From positions 372,001 through 436,000 of the forward strand of contig NZ_JBHLTP010000003.1 of assembly GCF_042434395.1 (NCBI RefSeq): a stretch of 64,000 bases of DNA, given 5' to 3'. Source of the stretch: Pontibacillus salicampi. GTDB taxonomy: Bacteria > Bacillota > Bacilli > Bacillales > BH030062. Positions within the stretch are counted from its first letter, which is position 1. The number at the start of each line of letters is the position of its first letter. The position numbers were made by a program, and so were the translations under genes. The notes below the pieces were generated by a model. That model had not been told where the DNA came from and did no database searches. It worked only from the letters and a program-made list of their open reading frames with translations. This document shows positions 61,816 to 64,000 of the stretch, one piece after another.

Positions 61816-63234
61816 ATGGCAGAAGAGTATGATTTAGTAGTTCTCGGTGGCGGAACAGGAGGTTATGTAGCAGCTGTTCGCGCATCACAGCTAGGTTTGA
61901 AAACAGCTATCGTGGAAAGCGGAAAGCTTGGAGGAACGTGTCTTCATAGAGGTTGTATTCCATCTAAAGCGTTGCTTAGGAGTGCTGAAGTCTTTAAGCA
62001 AACGAAGGAAGCAGATACATATGGGGTAGAAACGACCGAGCCTACGTTAAACTTTTTGAAAGTTCAGGAACGCAAGCAATCCATTGTTGATACCTTACAT
62101 AAAGGTGTCGAAGGGTTAATGAAAAAAGGGAAAATTGATGTGTATGAAGGGTATGGACGGATACTTGGACCAAGCATTTTCTCCCCTTCAGCCGGGACCA
62201 TTTCTGTTGAACTGAATAACGGGGAAGAAAATCCGATGCTTATCCCTAAAAATGTACTCATAGCAACAGGTTCAAGTCCACGTACTCTAGGTTTTGATGT
62301 GGATGAATCGTATGTGATGACCTCTGACGAAGCGTTGAGTATGCAAGAATTACCGAACTCCATTGTCATCGTTGGAGGCGGAGTTATCGGAATAGAATGG
62401 GCATCCATGCTTTCTGATTTTGGCGTAGAAGTAACCGTACTGGAATATACAGAGCGTATATTGCCTACTGAAGATCATGAAATTGCCAAGGAAATGACCC
62501 GTCTAATGAAGAAAAAAGGGGTTAAACTGGTTACAGGTGCGAAGGTGCTGCCTGAAACCTTAAAGAAAGACAATGGAATTGAAGTCCAGGCTGAGCATAA
62601 AGGCGAGACGAAATCATATGCAGCGGACAGGATGCTTGTGTCAGTAGGACGATCTCCTAATGTGAAGAATATTGGTCTTGAAAACACGGATATTCAAGTC
62701 GAGAATGGTGCTATCGTAACGAATGAATTTTATCAGACGAAGGAATCTCACATTTATGCTATTGGGGATGTAATTGGCGGCATGCAGCTTGCGCACGTCG
62801 CTTCTCATGAAGGCATAACAGCTGTAGAGCATATGGCCGACCAAAACCCTCATTCTATGGATATGAATCAGGTTCCATCCTGCATTTATTCCAATCCAGA
62901 GGTTGCGAGTGTTGGGCTGACAGAGGAACAAGCTAAGGAGCAAGGCTATAAGGTGAAAAAGGGCAAGTTCTCTTTTAAAGCCATAGGTAAAGCACTTGTT
63001 TATGGTGAATCAGATGGGTTTGTCAAAATTATTTCCAATGAGGAAAATAATGATCTTTTAGGAGTCCACATGATTGGACCGCATGTGACAGATATGATTT
63101 CAGAGGCCGGGCTGGCTATGGTATTAGACGCAACGCCATGGGAAATTTCAGAAAGCATCCATCCACATCCGACACTGTCAGAGGTAATGGGGGAAGCAGC
63201 TTTAGCAGTGGATGGAAAACAAATTCACGGATAA
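61816..63234 (+). CDS. lpdV: Dihydrolipoyl dehydrogenase of the branched-chain keto acid complex
   Basis: 472 residues. FAD motif VVLGGGTGGYVAAVRA, redox disulfide C42-LHRG-C47 (GGTCLHRGCIPSK), NAD motif IVGGGVIGIEWA, and C-terminal HPHPTLSE with the catalytic histidine. E3 component that reoxidises lipoamide. The ATG at 61816 has AAAGGAG; the longer frame begins inside buk. Confidence 0.96.
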   Translation: MAEEYDLVVLGGGTGGYVAAVRASQLGLKTAIVESGKLGGTCLHRGCIPSKALLRSAEVFKQTKEADTYGVETTEPTLNFLKVQERKQSIVDTLHKGVEGLMKKGKIDVYEGYGRILGPSIFSPSAGTISVELNNGEENPMLIPKNVLIATGSSPRTLGFDVDESYVMTSDEALSMQELPNSIVIVGGGVIGIEWASMLSDFGVEVTVLEYTERILPTEDHEIAKEMTRLMKKKGVKLVTGAKVLPETLKKDNGIEVQAEHKGETKSYAADRMLVSVGRSPNVKNIGLENTDIQVENGAIVTNEFYQTKESHIYAIGDVIGGMQLAHVASHEGITAVEHMADQNPHSMDMNQVPSCIYSNPEVASVGLTEEQAKEQGYKVKKGKFSFKAIGKALVYGESDGFVKIISNEENNDLLGVHMIGPHVTDMISEAGLAMVLDATPWEISESIHPHPTLSEVMGEAALAVDGKQIHG

Positions 63235-63246
63235 TAAGGAGGGACT

Positions 63247-64000
63247 ATGATGGCTGAAAATCGCCACGACCAATTAGGTCTTTCAGATGAACAAGTGTTA
63301 GACATGTATCGCACGATGCTACTGGCCAGAAAAATAGATGAACGGATGTGGTTATTAAACCGATCCGGTAAAATACCGTTCGTTATTTCCTGTCAGGGTC
63401 AGGAAGCTGCACAAGTAGGGGCTTCCTACGCACTAGACAGGGAAAAAGACTACGTAGCACCATATTATCGAGACATGGGTGTTGTATTATCCTTTGGTAT
63501 GACAGCACAGGATTTAATGCTGTCTGGATTTGCGAAAGCTGAGGATCCAAACTCAGGTGGACGCCAAATGCCAGGTCACTTTGGACAAAAGAAGAACAGA
63601 ATTATTACGGGCTCTTCACCTGTAACAACACAGGTTCCTCATGCAGTTGGGTTTGCTTTAGCATCGAAAATGCAGCAAAAGGACTTTGTTACCCTGACAA
63701 CATTAGGGGAAGGGTCATCCAACCAAGGAGATTTCCATGAAGCATTAAACTTTGCAGGCGTTCATAAGCTCCCTGTTATTACCATGGTAGAGAATAATAA
63801 ATACGCCATATCCGTACCCGTTGAAAAGCAAATTGCCTGTGAGAAGGTTTCTGATCGAGCTCAAGGCTATGGCATGCCAGGGTACACTGTCGATGGAAAT
63901 GATCCTCTAGCAGTTTATGAAGCAGTGAAGGAAGCGGCAGATCGTGCAAGAAATGGCGAAGGTCCTACGTTGATTGAAACTGTATCGTATCGATTAACAG
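63247..64000 (+). CDS. bkdAA: Branched-chain 2-oxoacid dehydrogenase E1 alpha subunit, 3' end outside window
   Basis: 251 codons are visible before the window ends. Residues include MYRTMLLARKIDERMW, FVISCQGQEAAQVGA, YVAPYYRDMG, GGRQMPGHFG, SSPVTTQVPHAVG, and the thiamine diphosphate motif GEGSSNQGDFHEALNFAG with NNKYAIS. These identify the E1 alpha subunit. ATG ATG at 63247/63250 follows AAGGAGGGA, 12 bp after lpdV. bkdAB and bkdB presumably follow. Confidence 0.95.
   Translation, partial: MMAENRHDQLGLSDEQVLDMYRTMLLARKIDERMWLLNRSGKIPFVISCQGQEAAQVGASYALDREKDYVAPYYRDMGVVLSFGMTAQDLMLSGFAKAEDPNSGGRQMPGHFGQKKNRIITGSSPVTTQVPHAVGFALASKMQQKDFVTLTTLGEGSSNQGDFHEALNFAGVHKLPVITMVENNKYAISVPVEKQIACEKVSDRAQGYGMPGYTVDGNDPLAVYEAVKEAADRARNGEGPTLIETVSYRLT

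Noticed and set aside
1..64000. CRISPR arrays, prophage or intact insertion sequences
   Set aside because: No regularly spaced repeats, integrase, transposase or phage structural genes were seen; the gene order is conserved chromosome.

Overview
This is chromosomal DNA of a low-GC, endospore-forming member of the Bacillaceae. Gene order follows the Bacillus subtilis yqgS-to-bkd region almost gene by gene: yqgS-yqgT-yqgU-yqgW-yqgX-yqgY-mgsR, comG operon, yqzE-yqhG-yqhH, gcv operon, yqhL, mntR-yqhOPQRST-efp, spoIIIA operon, accBC-yqhY-nusB-folD-xseAB-ispA-dxs-yqxC-ahrC-recN-spoIVB-spo0A, yqzF, bkdR-ptb-bcd-buk-lpdV-bkdAA. Sporulation genes (spoIIIAA-AH, spoIVB, spo0A, splB) and competence genes (comGA-GG) are intact. 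The genus cannot be fixed from sequence reading alone. An OLE RNA, a B12-dependent ribonucleotide reductase and a sigma-54 regulated bkd operon would fit a halophilic or alkaliphilic bacillus.

Layout. 1-7.3 kb: tail of a lipoteichoic acid synthase, an M14 peptidase, a lipoprotein, a FetAB-type ABC exporter, two small membrane proteins, a glyoxalase-II-like hydrolase, a MidA-type methyltransferase and an Spx-family regulator. 7.3-11.4 kb: tRNA-Gln and the seven-gene comG operon on the minus strand. 11.5-19.6 kb: shikimate kinase, YqzE, YqhG/YqhH, then gcvT-gcvPA-gcvPB behind a tandem glycine riboswitch, and a rhodanese. 20-24.4 kb: an NrdR-box controlled class II ribonucleotide reductase and spore photoproduct lyase stand where B. 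subtilis has lipM; mntR follows. 24.4-29.7 kb: yqhO-yqhT and efp. 30-35.4 kb: spoIIIA operon behind a sigma-E-like promoter. 35.9-49 kb: lipid, folate, DNA-repair and isoprenoid genes. 49.2-53.3 kb: spoIVB, spo0A with its complex promoter, and an aspartokinase. 53.3-56.3 kb: minus-strand exonuclease, a CNMP/CBS/DUF294 protein and YqzF. 56.5-64 kb: bkdR and the branched-chain keto acid operon, cut by the window end inside bkdAA.

The most notable element lies at 42742-43348 between ispA and dxs: a ~607-nt structured noncoding RNA closed by a perfect 11-bp terminal helix, followed by a four-helix membrane protein with a DxxxD motif. Position, length and partner identify it as OLE RNA with OapA, a rare membrane-associated RNA-protein complex. 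A good housekeeping promoter (TTGAGT-17-TATATT) ends about 10 bp before the helix.

Regulatory DNA is unusually readable. There is a consensus sigma-54 promoter for the bkd operon with an upstream inverted repeat that recurs at the bkdR start, a cre-like site between repeat and promoter, paired NrdR boxes, a Pv/sigma-H/0A-box layout before spo0A, and a degenerate copy of a dispersed Bacillaceae intergenic repeat before nusB.
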